Of a DNA stretch of 54,613 nucleotides, positions 26,669 to 36,304 are shown piece after piece (the first letter of the stretch is position 1; each line of letters opens with the position of its first letter). The stretch is from Myxococcales bacterium (GTDB taxonomy: Bacteria; Myxococcota_A; Polyangia; Polyangiales; Houyiibacteriaceae). Both the position numbers and the translations under genes were made by a program. Location: the NCBI GenBank assembly GCA_020430775.1, contig JAGQJE010000372.1:1-54613 (forward strand), written 5' to 3'. Under the pieces are notes generated by a model. It made no database searches and had not been told where the DNA came from. It saw only the letters and a program-made list of their open reading frames with translations.

Positions 26669-28429
26669 TCACGACCCGAGCGCGTCCGGCGACTCGATCG
26701 CCAGCGCCTCGACTGCGCCTCCGTCGAACCCCTCTGCCGCCGCCGGATCCACGGGCGCGAACGAGGGCAGGGCCGCGCCGGCCAGCGCGGCGTCGAGCCG
26801 CGCGACGAGCGCCTCGATGCCAGCCGGCTCGAGCGCGCAGGTCGCCACGGCGTCGCGCGCGAGGGCCATCTTCTCGGCGCGGCCCGGCTCGATCCGGTCT
26901 GCCTTGTTGAACACCAGCACGCGCGGGACCCGATCGAGCCCGAGGTCGACGAGGAGCGCCTCCGTGGCGGCGAGCTGCTCGTCGTGGCGGGGGTCGGCGA
27001 CGTCGACGACGTGCAGGAGCAGGTCGGCGTCCTGAGCCTCCTCGAAGGTCGACCGGAAGGCGGCGAAGAGCTCCTTCGGCAGATCGCGGATGAAGCCGAC
27101 GGTGTCTGAGACGACGATGTCGCGACCGGAGGGCAGGCGCATGCGCCGCGTCCGCGTGTCGAGCGTCGCGAAGAGCTTGTCCTCGACGAGCACGTCGCTC
27201 CCGGTCAACGCGTTCAGCAGGGTGCTCTTGCCCGCGTTCGTGTAGCCGACGACCGACACCGCCGGGACCCCGCTGCGGTTTCGGCGTGCGCGCCGTTGCT
27301 TGCGCTGGCGGTCGAGCTGCTTGAGCTCACGGCCGAGGCGGGTCACGCGCTCGCGTGCGCGGCGCTTGCCGACCTCGAGCTTCGTCTCGCCGGGGCCTCG
27401 CCCACCGATGCCGCCCGTGAGGCGCGAGAGCGCGTCGTCGCGCTGGCCGAGGCGCGGCAGGAGGTAGCGGGTCTGCGCCAGCTCGACCTGGAGCTTGCCG
27501 TCTCTCGAGTGCGCGTGCTGCGCGAAGATGTCCAGGATGAGCTGCGTGCGGTCGATGACCTTGAGATCGGTGACGCGGGCGAGGCTCGCGGCCTGGGTTG
27601 GGCTCAGGTCGTGGTCGAAGATCAGCACGTCGGCGTCGAGCTGCATCGCGCGGATCACCACGTCGTCGAGCTTGCCGCGCCCGAGCACGTACTTCGGGTC
27701 GACCCGGTCCCTGACCTGCACGAAGGTGTCGGCCACGGCGACGCCCGCCGTGCGGGCCAGCTCGCGCAGCTCCCGCATCGACGCCTCGGCGCTCGCGGCG
27801 CCGCGCTTGTCGCAGACGTGGACGAGGATCGCGCGCCCGTCCTTGCCGGGCTCGGAGCGGTCTCGGCGTACCCGGGCGAGCTCCTGCTCGAGCGCGCGGA
27901 CGATGAGCGCGGGGTTCGCGTCCGCCTTCGCGTAGGGGATCGGCCCGACGGTGTGGAACGGCGGCTCGAGCTTCGTGTCGTCGCGCCGCTCGCCAGGGCG
28001 CGCCTCGGCCGGGGCGTTGTGTCCGTAGTACACGCAGAGCGGTCGCTCTTCGCCGGGCGCGAGGCAGATCGCGATGACCATGTCGAGCCGCAGCCGCGTG
28101 AGGTCGACGAGGTCGTCCCGCGTGAGCGGCTCGTTGCGCAGGTGCGTGTGGATGAGGCGCAGGCCCCGCAGGCGCCCCGGCGCCGCGCGCAGGCGCCCGA
28201 CGTCCGGGAGCATGAGGCCGGAGGCGTCGCCGAGGATGACGTGGTGGACGGTGCCCGCGCGGTCGACGAGCACGCCCGCCTGCCGCCCCGTCGCGTGCGA
28301 GATCGCGACGAGCTCGCGCGTGAGCGCGGGGGTCGTGAGCACATCGAAGGGGACGCGCCGCCGGTGCAGGCGTTGGAGGATCTTGGTCTCGGTGGGGCTC
28401 AGCCCCGAGGTGTCGCCGTCGATGTGCAA
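26669..28429 (-). CDS. hflX: HflX ribosome-associated GTPase (N-terminally extended)
   Basis: 586 residues from a TTG at 28429. The frame is open to an upstream start at 28522, but a TATACT -10 box at 28459-28464 lies inside that extension and AGGAG precedes the TTG. Residues 1-195 are an extra domain ([30 protein letters not shown]) also known in Geobacter-type HflX. The canonical HflX N-domain follows ([30 protein letters not shown]). The G domain has GYTNAGKST (G1), DTVGF (G3) and FNKAD (G4). It splits or rescues stalled ribosomes. The C-terminus has an acidic/Ala tail. Confidence 0.92.
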   Translation of the reverse strand: MHIDGDTSGLSPTETKILQRLHRRRVPFDVLTTPALTRELVAISHATGRQAGVLVDRAGTVHHVILGDASGLMLPDVGRLRAAPGRLRGLRLIHTHLRNEPLTRDDLVDLTRLRLDMVIAICLAPGEERPLCVYYGHNAPAEARPGERRDDTKLEPPFHTVGPIPYAKADANPALIVRALEQELARVRRDRSEPGKDGRAILVHVCDKRGAASAEASMRELRELARTAGVAVADTFVQVRDRVDPKYVLGRGKLDDVVIRAMQLDADVLIFDHDLSPTQAASLARVTDLKVIDRTQLILDIFAQHAHSRDGKLQVELAQTRYLLPRLGQRDDALSRLTGGIGGRGPGETKLEVGKRRARERVTRLGRELKQLDRQRKQRRARRNRSGVPAVSVVGYTNAGKSTLLNALTGSDVLVEDKLFATLDTRTRRMRLPSGRDIVVSDTVGFIRDLPKELFAAFRSTFEEAQDADLLLHVVDVADPRHDEQLAATEALLVDLGLDRVPRVLVFNKADRIEPGRAEKMALARDAVATCALEPAGIEALVARLDAALAGAALPSFAPVDPAAAEGFDGGAVEALAIESPDALGS

Positions 28430-28458
28430 ACGCTCGTCTTCTCCTGCGCTACGGGGGG

Positions 28459-28464
28459 AGTATA
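28459..28464 (-). promoter_or_regulatory. -10 element of hflX
   Basis: TATACT on the minus strand, the best -10 hexamer in the local sequence, placing transcription start near 28452, about 23 bases before the TTG start. The -35 is poor. Confidence 0.45.
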
Positions 28465-28628
28465 GCAGCGAAGCGTGATCCGGGGCGGAATCGGCGGATC
28501 GAGGCGCACCGAGCAGACCCACCGGTGGAGCGGATGGACAACCCCCGCGCCGCGGTGGGTCGGGCCGGCAGGAGCAGGCTCACGGCGGTCGAGCGCGCGA
28601 TCGCGAGCGGCGGTTGCGCGGGGCGGTG

Positions 28629-29426
28629 CTAGCGCGCGGTCCCGGCGGCGAGGTCTCGGACGAGGGTCCGGACCGCGGCGACGGCGCCCGCTGGGCTGCC
28701 GGCCTGCTCGATCGCGCGCACCACGGCGCTGCCGACCACCACGCCGCGCACGTGCCGGGCGGCGGCGGCGACGTCCTCGCGTGTCTGGATGCCGAAGCCG
28801 AGCGCGAGCGGCAGCCCGAGCGTGTGCTGTAGCGTGCCGGCGCGCGCGGCGGCGGCCTCGAGGTCGTGGACCTTGGTGCCGGTCACTCCGGTCATCGAGA
28901 CGTAGTACACGAACGCCGTGGCGACGCGACCGGCGAGCGCGACCCGTGACGCGTCGCTCGTCGGTGCGAGCAGCGGGACGTAGTCGAGGCCGTTCGCGAT
29001 CGCGGCGTCGCGGAGCGGTCCGCAAGCGTCGGCCGGGAGGTCGACCACGAGGAGGCCGTCGACACCCGCCGCGGCGGCGCGCTCGGCGAGGCGCGTCTCG
29101 CCGTAGCGCAGCACCGGGTTGTAGTACCCGAAGAGCACGATGGGGGTCTCGACGCGGGCGCGGATGGCGCGCACGGCGCCGAGGACGCCTGCGAGGGTCG
29201 TGCCTGAGGAGAGGGCGCGCCCGGCTGCCCGTTGGATCGCGGGGCCGTCGGCCGTCGGGTCGCTGAAGGGCACGCCCAGCTCGATGATGTCGGCCCCCGC
29301 CTCCGCCGCCGCGACGACGAGCTCGACGGTGGTGTCGAGGCCCGGGTCGCCCGCGCACAGGTAGATGACGAGGGCTGCGCGGCCCTCGCGGTCGGCGCGG
29401 TCGAAAGCGTCTTGGATGCGTCCCAT
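28629..29426 (-). CDS. trpA: tryptophan synthase alpha subunit
   Basis: 265 residues. TIM-barrel enzyme cleaving indole-3-glycerol phosphate to indole. Catalytic Glu and Asp are in IIELGVPFSDPTADGP; FGYYNPVLRYG and VSMTGVTG (loop 6) are present, as is the phosphate-binding LGFGIQTREDV / VVVGSAVV. Its ATG shares one base with the trpB stop (TGATG), so translation is coupled. Confidence 0.97.
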   Translation of the reverse strand: MGRIQDAFDRADREGRAALVIYLCAGDPGLDTTVELVVAAAEAGADIIELGVPFSDPTADGPAIQRAAGRALSSGTTLAGVLGAVRAIRARVETPIVLFGYYNPVLRYGETRLAERAAAAGVDGLLVVDLPADACGPLRDAAIANGLDYVPLLAPTSDASRVALAGRVATAFVYYVSMTGVTGTKVHDLEAAAARAGTLQHTLGLPLALGFGIQTREDVAAAARHVRGVVVGSAVVRAIEQAGSPAGAVAAVRTLVRDLAAGTAR

Positions 29427-30628
29427 CAGCGGCGGCTCCCTGGGTGCGCGTCGAGGTACGCGAGGATCGAGTCGAGGTCCTTGTCGCCGCGCCCCGACAG
29501 GCAGACTACGACCGGGGCCTCCGCGGGGAGCTGCTCGGCGAGCTCCGGCAGGTAGGCGACGGCGTGGCTCGACTCGAGCGCTGCGAGGATCCCCTCGGTC
29601 CGGCAGAGCTGCTGGAAGGCGGCGATGGCCTGCGCGTCCGTGACCGCGCCGTAGCGGGCCCGGCCGGTGTCGTGGAGCTGCGCGTGCTGCGGACCGACGC
29701 CTGGGTAGTCGAGACCGGCGCTGATCGAGTGTGCCTCGAGCACCTGGCCGTCGTCGTTCTGGAGCAGGTAGCTGAGCGAGCCGTGCAGCACGCCGACGCT
29801 CCCTGCGTTCAGCGGGGCGGCGTGGTGGCCCGTCTCGAGCCCGTCGCCCGCCGCCTCGACGCCGAAGAGCTTCACGTCGGCGTCGTCGAGGAAGCCGCTG
29901 AAGAGGCCCATCGCGTTCGAGCCGCCCCCGACGCACGCGACCGCCGCGGCGGGCAGCCGCCCGATCTGACGGAGCGCCTGGGCGCGAGCCTCCTTGCCGA
30001 TCACCGCCTGGAGGTCGCGGACGAGGGTCGGGTAGGGGTGCGGGCCCGCGGTCGAGCCGACGCAGTAGTGGGTGGTGTCGACGTGGGTCACCCAGTCGCG
30101 CAGCGCCTCGTTCATCGCGTCCTTGAGCGTGCGCGAGCCGCTCTGCACCGCGTGCACCGTCGCGCCGAGCAGCTCCATGCGGCGCACGTTCGGTGCTTGC
30201 CGCCGGATGTCCTCGGCGCCCATGAACACCTCGCATGGCAGGCCCATGAGCGCGCAGGCGGTCGCGGTCGCGACCCCGTGCTGCCCGGCGCCCGTCTCGG
30301 CGATGATGCGGCGCTTGCCCATGCGGCGGGCGAGTAAGACCTGGCCGATGGTGTTGTTGATCTTGTGGGCGCCCGTGTGGCAGAGGTCCTCGCGCTTCAG
30401 CCACACCGACAGCCCGACCTCGGCGGACAGGCGCGCGGCGTAGTACAGCGGCGTGGGCCGGCCGACATAGTCGGCGAGCAGGGCGTCGAGCTCGGCCTGG
30501 AACGACGGATCGGCGCGCGCCTCGCCGTACGCGGCGGTCAGCTCGGCGAGCGCCGGCATCAGAGTCTCGGCGACGTAGCGCCCGCCGTAAGGGCCGAAGC
30601 GGCCCGGCTCGGTCGGTTCTGCGGACAC
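29426..30628 (-). CDS. trpB: tryptophan synthase beta subunit
   Basis: 400 residues, PLP enzyme joining indole and serine. Seen: [19 protein letters not shown] at the start, PLP lysine in [27 protein letters not shown], phosphate cup VGGGSNAMG and [10 protein letters not shown] near the C-terminus. This is the TrpB1 (trpA-partnered) type. The only other trp gene here is trpA. Upstream lies a complex AT-rich control region. Confidence 0.97.
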   Translation of the reverse strand: MSAEPTEPGRFGPYGGRYVAETLMPALAELTAAYGEARADPSFQAELDALLADYVGRPTPLYYAARLSAEVGLSVWLKREDLCHTGAHKINNTIGQVLLARRMGKRRIIAETGAGQHGVATATACALMGLPCEVFMGAEDIRRQAPNVRRMELLGATVHAVQSGSRTLKDAMNEALRDWVTHVDTTHYCVGSTAGPHPYPTLVRDLQAVIGKEARAQALRQIGRLPAAAVACVGGGSNAMGLFSGFLDDADVKLFGVEAAGDGLETGHHAAPLNAGSVGVLHGSLSYLLQNDDGQVLEAHSISAGLDYPGVGPQHAQLHDTGRARYGAVTDAQAIAAFQQLCRTEGILAALESSHAVAYLPELAEQLPAEAPVVVCLSGRGDKDLDSILAYLDAHPGSRR

Positions 30629-31003
30629 GGTGCGCCGAACCTAGCAGCCGGACGGCATCGCGCCCACTCCACGAGCGGGGCGAGAGGCTCGGGTGAGCGC
30701 TCATCGAGCGCGCGACCCGCCCGTTGCGCGATATCTACCCTCGGAACCCACGAATTTTCGTATTCCGTCAAGAGCGGAAAAATATCGACCGCGAAATCTA
30801 CCCTCGGAGGGCTTTTTTTTCTTGGGGTTCGGTGGTGGCGGAAAGTTCTTGCGCGTCGTCCCGCGCCACCTTCTCGGCCGGCGCCTCTGGCGCGGGCTCG
30901 TCGCCGCGCCGTTTGACGTGGGTGCTCGTGGTGCGCAACGGTTCGGTCGCGCGCCCGATGAGTCCGTCAGGCCGTCCCGCGCGGCGGCCGCGCACCTCGC
31001 GCC
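30629..31003. promoter_or_regulatory. AT-rich divergent control region trpB / flhB-like
   Basis: A 375-bp gap between divergent genes. It contains: palindrome TGAGCGCTCA (30694-30703); two 19-bp direct repeats, minus-strand TCCGAGGGTAGATWTCGCG, at 30727-30745 and 30790-30808, exactly 63 bp apart; between them a hairpin of arms CGGAA+ACGAA / TTCGT+TTCCG (30742-30767); and a plus-strand stem CCCT-CGG-AGGG (30801-30811) followed by C and eight Ts. The 90 bp from 30730 are the most AT-rich part of the neighbourhood. These features suggest regulator binding sites and possibly transcription attenuation. A 65-codon minus-strand frame (30798-30995, GTG start) also exists; I cannot tell whether it is used. 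Confidence 0.55.
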
Positions 31004-32095
31004 ATGTCGGAGCAGAAGAACCACCCCCCGAGCCCCCGCAAGCTGCGCCGCGCGCGAGAGCGCGGTGAGCTGCCGCACAGCCGGGCGCTGACGTCGGCGC
31101 TCACGCTGCTGGCCGTCTGGGCGACGTTTCGGGTGTTCGGAGCGGGCGCGCTCGCCGACCTGCGCGCGGCGTTCGAACTCGCGTTCCGAGCCGCCGCCGC
31201 GGACCGCGGACAGCCCGCCGCCGTCGTCGCGACGCTCACGGAGGGGCTCCGGCTCGGTGCGCTCGCCGCGGCCCCCATCCTCGCGGTGGTCGTCGTGGTG
31301 GCCGCCGGCGCGACGTTCGTGCAGCTCGGCCCGGTGTTCGCCTTCCGGCGCGTCGCGCCCGACTGGACGCGGCTCGACCCGGCCGCGGGGGCCAAGCGAA
31401 TCTTCGGCGTGCGCGGCGTCGTCGAGCTGCTCTGGTCCGTCGCGCGCGTCGCCGTGATACTCGCCCTCGTCGCCGGCGTCGCGGCGAGCGCCGCGGGCGG
31501 AGTCGCCGCCCTGGTCGCGCGAGGCCCCGCCGCAGCGCTCCAGGCGTTCGCGGCCGTGAGTGACGCGGCGCTCTGGCGGGTGGCCCTCGCGCTCGTCGCT
31601 CTCGGGGCGCTCGACCTCGCGTATCAGCGCTGGCGTTTCTTGCGCGACCAGCGGATGACCCGAGAGGAGGTCGAACGTGAGCACAAGGAAGACGAGGGCG
31701 ATCCCCACGCAAAGCAGGAGCGCGCGCGGCTGCGCAAGGAGATCGTCGAGCATGGCGTGCTCGAGGCGGTGCGCCGCGCCGACGTGCTCGTCGTGAACCC
31801 CACGCACTACGCGGTCGCGCTCCAGTACGACGACGCGGCCGGCGACGAGGCGCCCGAGGTCATCGCGAAGGGGCAGGACCACCTCGCCCGCCGGATGATC
31901 GACGCGGCGCGCGAGGCCGGGGTCCCCGTGATGCGCGACGTGCCGCTCGCCCACGCCTTGTACGATCTCGAGCTCGGCGATCTCATCCCGGAGCCGCTCT
32001 ACGACGCGGTCGCCGCCGTCCTGCAGGCGGCCTGGGCGGAGTCGGCGGAGGCCCCGCCCACCGACGCACCGCCAGAGGCTCCGACCGATGAGTGA
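31004..32095 (+). CDS. FlhB/SctU-type type III export switch protein (isolated)
   Basis: 363 residues. Family features: N-terminal SPRKLRRARERGELPHSRAL, four predicted TM helices (about 28-48, 83-107, 144-172, 190-208), the cytoplasmic linker MTREEVEREHKEDEGDPHAK, and the self-cleavage site NPTH (Asn265-His268) in VVNPTHYAVALQYD. So the protein can probably undergo the substrate-specificity switch. No other flagellar or injectisome gene lies nearby; instead priA overlaps its end by 8 bp. It could be FlhB, SctU or a stand-alone paralogue. The C-terminal tail is Pro/Ala-rich. Confidence 0.88.
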   Translation: MSEQKNHPPSPRKLRRARERGELPHSRALTSALTLLAVWATFRVFGAGALADLRAAFELAFRAAAADRGQPAAVVATLTEGLRLGALAAAPILAVVVVVAAGATFVQLGPVFAFRRVAPDWTRLDPAAGAKRIFGVRGVVELLWSVARVAVILALVAGVAASAAGGVAALVARGPAAALQAFAAVSDAALWRVALALVALGALDLAYQRWRFLRDQRMTREEVEREHKEDEGDPHAKQERARLRKEIVEHGVLEAVRRADVLVVNPTHYAVALQYDDAAGDEAPEVIAKGQDHLARRMIDAAREAGVPVMRDVPLAHALYDLELGDLIPEPLYDAVAAVLQAAWAESAEAPPTDAPPEAPTDE

Positions 32096-34454
32096 TGCCG
32101 CCGCGGACAGCCCCACGTACGCCGAGGTGGCGCTGCCGGTCCCGCTCCGGCGGCTGTTCACCTACACGGTCCCGCCGGCGCTCGACGCGCAGCTCCTCCC
32201 AGGCTCGCGCGTTGTCGTCCCGCTCGGGAGGCGCAAGGTCGGCGGCGTGATCGTCCGCCGCACCGACGCCCGCCCCGACGCTTCGGTGCGCCTGCGATCG
32301 GTCGCGGGGCTGCTAGAGCGGGAGCCGCTCTTCTCCGCAGAGCTCCTGTCGTTCTTGGTCGAGGCCGCGGCGTACTACTTTCAGCCGGTCGGCGAGGCGC
32401 TGCAGGCGGCGGCGCCGGCGCTGCCCGCGGGCGCTCTGCGCCGGCTGCGCGCGGACGGGTCCCTCGCCGAGGGCGAGCGCCTCCGCGGCCGGCGCGTCGG
32501 GGCGAAGCGGACCTTGCGCGTGCGTCGCGTCGGCGGCGTCGAGGGCGTGGACGGCGCGCGCGACGGGCGCCTCGGCCCTCACCAGCGGACGCTGCTCACG
32601 GCGATCGACGCGCAGGGCGAGGCGACGCTCGAGGGGCTCCGCGCGCTGGTGCCGGGGGCGCGCCAGGTGCTGCGGACCCTCGCCGCGCGCGGCCTCATCA
32701 CCCTCGATGAGGTCGAGATCTGCGCCGACCCCTTCTTCGCGACGCCGGTGCCGCCGGACACGCCGCGGACGCCGAACCCCGCGCAGGAGGTCGCGATCGG
32801 CCGGCTGCTCGCGGCGCTCGACGCGCAGACGTCTCCCGCGTCTCCCGTCTCTCCCGAGTCTCCCGAGTCTCCCGAGTCCACGCCCTCGGACCGCCCGCCG
32901 CGGCCCTTCTTGCTGCACGGCGTGACCGGCTCCGGCAAGACCGAGGTCTACCTGCGGCTCATCGGCGAGGCGCGCGCGCGCGGCCACGGCGCGCTCCTGC
33001 TCGTCCCCGAGATCGCCCTGACCCCGCAGCTCGTCCGTCGCCTGCGTGCGCGCTTCGGCGACGCCATCGCCGTGTTGCACAGCGGGCTGAGCGATCGCGA
33101 GCGCGACGTCGCCTGGCGAGCCCTCAGGCAAGGGCGCGTCCGCATCGCCATCGGCGCCCGCTCGGCGATCTTCGCGCCGGTCGAGGATCTACGCGTGGTC
33201 ATCGTCGACGAGGAGCACGACGCATCGTTCAAGCAGGAGGAGGGGTTCCGCTACCACGCGCGCGACATGGCGCTCCTGCGCGCCGCCCGCGCCGGCGCGG
33301 TCTGCGTCCTCGGCAGCGCGACGCCGTCGCTCGAGTCCTTCCGGCTCGCCGAGCTCGGCAGGCTCGAGCTGCTCACGCTCCCGGAGCGCGCGACCGAACA
33401 GACGCTCCCCTCGGTGCAGCTCGTCGATCTGCGCCGCCAGTACGCCGGCCCCAGCGGGCACCGCCTGCTCACCGCGCCGCTGCACGACGCCATCGGCGAC
33501 TGCCTCGCCGCCGGCAACCAGGCCATCCTCTTCCTGAACCGCCGCGGCTTCGCGCCGAGCCTCCGCTGCGCCGGCTGCAACGAGCTGCTCGAGTGTCCCT
33601 CGTGCAGCGTCGCGCTCACCGAGCACCGCCGCGCGGGCGTGCGACGCTGCCACTACTGCGACTTCTCGGCGCCCTTCACCGCGCCGTGCCCCCGATGCGG
33701 CGCGCCCGAGCTGGCGCGGATCGGTCTCGGCACGGAGAAGCTCGAGAAGGCGCTCGCCGAGGTCTTCCACCCGGCGCGCGTCGCGCGTCTCGACCGGGAC
33801 ACCGCGCGCGGGCGGGGCGTCGAGGCCATCCTCGACCGGCTCCTGAACCACGAGATCGATCTCCTCGTCGGCACCCAGATGGTGACGAAGGGACACGACA
33901 TCCCTGGCGTGACCCTGGTGGGCGTGCTGAACGCCGACCAGAGCCTCTCGTTCCCCGACTTTCGCGCCGCAGAGCGGACGTTTCAGCTCTTGAGCCAGGT
34001 CGCGGGCAGGGCGGGGCGCGGCGCCTCGCCGGGCGAGGTCATCGTGCAGTCGTACGACCCGGGCCACTTCGCCATCCGCGCGGTGGCCGCGCACGACTAC
34101 GAGGCGTTCTATCGCCAGGAGCTCGCCGACCGCGCCGTGGGCTGGCCGCCGGTGATGCACCTGGTGGCTGTGCGGGTCGACGCCGCCGAGCAGGCGAAGG
34201 CGGACGAGGTGGCCGCCGCGCTCGCCGCCTGCGCCCGGGCGCAGCCGCAGACCCGCGGGCGACGCGTCGAGGTGTTGGGCCCGGCGCCCGCCCCAATCGA
34301 GCGCCTGCGCGGGCGCTACCGCGTGCGCCTGCTGCTGCGCGCGGCCGAGCGCCGTCCGCTGCGGGACGTCACCGCCGCCATCGCGGGCCTCATCGACGCG
34401 GGCGTCGGCAGCGCGCGCGCCGCCATCGACGTCGACCCTGTGGCCATGCTCTGA
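32088..34454 (+). CDS. priA: primosomal protein N' (PriA helicase)
   Basis: 788 residues. Replication-restart helicase. The N-terminal 3'-DNA-binding domain contains VALPVPLRRLFTYTVP. Walker A is GVTGSGKTEVYL, Walker B VIVDEEHDASFKQEEG. The zinc domain has paired cysteines (CAGCNELLECPSC; CHYCDFSAPFTAPCPRC). Helicase C motifs GTQMVTKGHDIPGVTLVG and SQVAGRAGRG follow. A 9-bp DNA repeat (about 32830-32877) encodes a Ser-Pro-Glu linker between the DNA-binding and helicase parts. The start overlaps the flhB-like stop, so expression is probably coupled. Confidence 0.96.
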   Translation: MSDAAADSPTYAEVALPVPLRRLFTYTVPPALDAQLLPGSRVVVPLGRRKVGGVIVRRTDARPDASVRLRSVAGLLEREPLFSAELLSFLVEAAAYYFQPVGEALQAAAPALPAGALRRLRADGSLAEGERLRGRRVGAKRTLRVRRVGGVEGVDGARDGRLGPHQRTLLTAIDAQGEATLEGLRALVPGARQVLRTLAARGLITLDEVEICADPFFATPVPPDTPRTPNPAQEVAIGRLLAALDAQTSPASPVSPESPESPESTPSDRPPRPFLLHGVTGSGKTEVYLRLIGEARARGHGALLLVPEIALTPQLVRRLRARFGDAIAVLHSGLSDRERDVAWRALRQGRVRIAIGARSAIFAPVEDLRVVIVDEEHDASFKQEEGFRYHARDMALLRAARAGAVCVLGSATPSLESFRLAELGRLELLTLPERATEQTLPSVQLVDLRRQYAGPSGHRLLTAPLHDAIGDCLAAGNQAILFLNRRGFAPSLRCAGCNELLECPSCSVALTEHRRAGVRRCHYCDFSAPFTAPCPRCGAPELARIGLGTEKLEKALAEVFHPARVARLDRDTARGRGVEAILDRLLNHEIDLLVGTQMVTKGHDIPGVTLVGVLNADQSLSFPDFRAAERTFQLLSQVAGRAGRGASPGEVIVQSYDPGHFAIRAVAAHDYEAFYRQELADRAVGWPPVMHLVAVRVDAAEQAKADEVAAALAACARAQPQTRGRRVEVLGPAPAPIERLRGRYRVRLLLRAAERRPLRDVTAAIAGLIDAGVGSARAAIDVDPVAML

Positions 34455-34470
34455 GCGGCGGCGCCGCTCA
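34452..34470. terminator. palindrome containing both stops of priA and kstD-like gene
   Basis: TGAGCGGC-GGC-GCCGCTCA: perfect 8-bp arms with a 3-base loop. The first TGA is the priA stop; the last TCA is the stop of the opposite gene. No T tract. Probably a compact bidirectional terminator. Confidence 0.5.
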
Positions 34471-36258
34471 CGCGACGGCGTTCGACTCCGCGTCGCCCCG
34501 TTCGTGCACGGCCTTGTCGTCCGGACCCGCTTCGCGGTCCGCGGCGTCATCATGCGCCGCCACCGCGTCCGAGTGGGCAGCCTCCGCGCCGAGGAAGCCG
34601 AACGTGAGCGCGGGGCCGATCGTCCCGCCCGCGCCCGGGTACGTCCGCCCCATGACGGACGCGGTCGTGTTGCCGGCTGCGTACAGGCCTGGGATCGGCG
34701 CGCCGCTCGGCGTGAGCACGCGCGCGTCGTCGTCGGTCACGAGCCCGCCCTTGGTCCCGAGGTCCCCAGGGTAGATGCGCACCGCGTAGAATGGCCCGGT
34801 CTCGACCGCCCCGAGCGCGCAGTTCGGCTTGACGCGCGGGTCGCCGTAGTAGCGGTCCTGCGCGGTCTCGCCGCGGTGGAAGTCCGGGTCGTAGCCACGC
34901 TTCGCCTGCTCGTTGAAGCGCGTGATCGTCTCGCGGAGGGCGCGCGCGGGCACGTCGATCTTCGCGGCGAGCGCCTCGAGCGACTCGGCCTTGAAGAGGT
35001 AGTCGCTCTTGAGTCGCCGCCCGATGCGGCTGTCCGGCATGACCTTGCCGGGCGCGATCGGCCCGGCGATCGAGCTCGCGCGATAGGTCGCGTCGAACAC
35101 GTGATACCAGCGCGGGTCGTCCGAGCCGGTCCTCGCGACGTCGTCGTACATCCCGTTGACGACGTCGATGTAGGGCGCCGCCTCGTTCGTGAAGCGGCGC
35201 CCCTCCTGGTTCACGAAGAGCCCGTGCGGCAGGCTCTTTTCGACCACGAGGACCCACGCCGACGACGCCTTCGGCACGAGCGAGACCGGCGTCCACCACG
35301 CCTCGTCCATCAGGTCGACGGCCGCGCCGGCCTCCATGCCGAGGCGGATCGCGTCGCCGAGGTTGGTCGGGCAGCCGGCGGTCCAGTCTGTCTCGATGGG
35401 CTTGCGCTGGTACCGCTGGCGCATCTCCCGGTTCCGCGAGAAGCCCCCCGCCGCGAGCATGACGCCGTGGCGCGCCTCGATCCGCGTGCGCTTACCGGCG
35501 TGCTCGATGACCGCGCCGACCACGCGGCCATCTTCGATGACCAGCTCGGTGAGCGCGGCCTCTCGCTGCGCCTCGATGCCGCGATCGAGCAAGGACCGCA
35601 GCATGCGCCCCATCAGCGCGTTGCCGGCCGTCAGCCGCGTGTCACGCCCCCAACGCTTCCGCTTCGGGTAGCGCAGCAGGTACAGAAACATCTGCCAGGC
35701 CATGAAGGCCATGGTCTTGAACCCGAGCCCGAGCGCCGCCTGCGCCTGGCGGGCCGTGATCCCGAATTTTCCGAGGATCTGCGACTGCGTGTGCGGGCGG
35801 CGCAGCCACATCAGCGCCTCGCGGAGCTTGGCGCCGTCGAAGGGGCGCGGGTCCATCGAGCGCCCGCCGGTCCGGCCGCCGGGCTGCTCGGCGTAGTAGT
35901 CGGTGTACTTCTCGAGGGCGTCGTAGCGGACGAGGGTGTGCTCCTCGAAGTACGCGAGCATCCGCTGGCTCTGCTCGATGTAGGTCCGCAGGCGATGCTC
36001 GGGGACCTCGCCCCGGGTGATGGTTTTGAGATAGAGCAGGCCGTCCTCGTTCGAGTCCGACAGCCCCGCCTTGCGCATGCTCGCGTTGTTGGCGACCCAG
36101 CACACGCCGCCGCTCATCGCGGTGTTGCCGCCGAAGAGGTCCGAGCGTTCGATGAGGAGGACCTCGTCACCGAGGTCGTGCGCACGTATCGCGGCGGCCA
36201 TGCCGGCCCCGCCGCTGCCGACTACCAGCAAGTCGACCGATCGATCCCATCGCGCCAT
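34468..36258 (-). CDS. KstD-like FAD-dependent dehydrogenase
   Basis: 596 residues from the ATG at 36258, which has GAGGAG six bases upstream. N-terminal FAD Rossmann motif DLLVVGSGGAGMAAAIRAHDLGDEVLLIER. The fold is that of fumarate reductase/3-ketosteroid delta1-dehydrogenase flavoproteins: GGNTAMSGGVCWV, AAGGFSRNREMRQRY, NEAAPYIDVVNGMY and the C-terminal GRTYPGAGGTIGPALTFGFLGAEAA typical of KstD. An active-site Tyr cannot be placed with certainty. The likely reaction is FAD-dependent 1,2-desaturation of a 3-ketosteroid or similar ring ketone. A KstR-like palindrome lies just upstream. The C-terminal 25 residues are a charged tail. Confidence 0.85.
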   Translation of the reverse strand: MARWDRSVDLLVVGSGGAGMAAAIRAHDLGDEVLLIERSDLFGGNTAMSGGVCWVANNASMRKAGLSDSNEDGLLYLKTITRGEVPEHRLRTYIEQSQRMLAYFEEHTLVRYDALEKYTDYYAEQPGGRTGGRSMDPRPFDGAKLREALMWLRRPHTQSQILGKFGITARQAQAALGLGFKTMAFMAWQMFLYLLRYPKRKRWGRDTRLTAGNALMGRMLRSLLDRGIEAQREAALTELVIEDGRVVGAVIEHAGKRTRIEARHGVMLAAGGFSRNREMRQRYQRKPIETDWTAGCPTNLGDAIRLGMEAGAAVDLMDEAWWTPVSLVPKASSAWVLVVEKSLPHGLFVNQEGRRFTNEAAPYIDVVNGMYDDVARTGSDDPRWYHVFDATYRASSIAGPIAPGKVMPDSRIGRRLKSDYLFKAESLEALAAKIDVPARALRETITRFNEQAKRGYDPDFHRGETAQDRYYGDPRVKPNCALGAVETGPFYAVRIYPGDLGTKGGLVTDDDARVLTPSGAPIPGLYAAGNTTASVMGRTYPGAGGTIGPALTFGFLGAEAAHSDAVAAHDDAADREAGPDDKAVHERGDAESNAVA

Positions 36259-36304
36259 CGCGGCTCCTCGTCTCTGTCGGGCCACACCTGGCCTCGCGGT
36301 GAGA

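Noticed and set aside
32830-32880. Short tandem tctcccgag units as a possible CRISPR-like array
   Set aside because: 9-bp units in frame inside priA encoding a Ser-Pro-Glu linker; no spacers.
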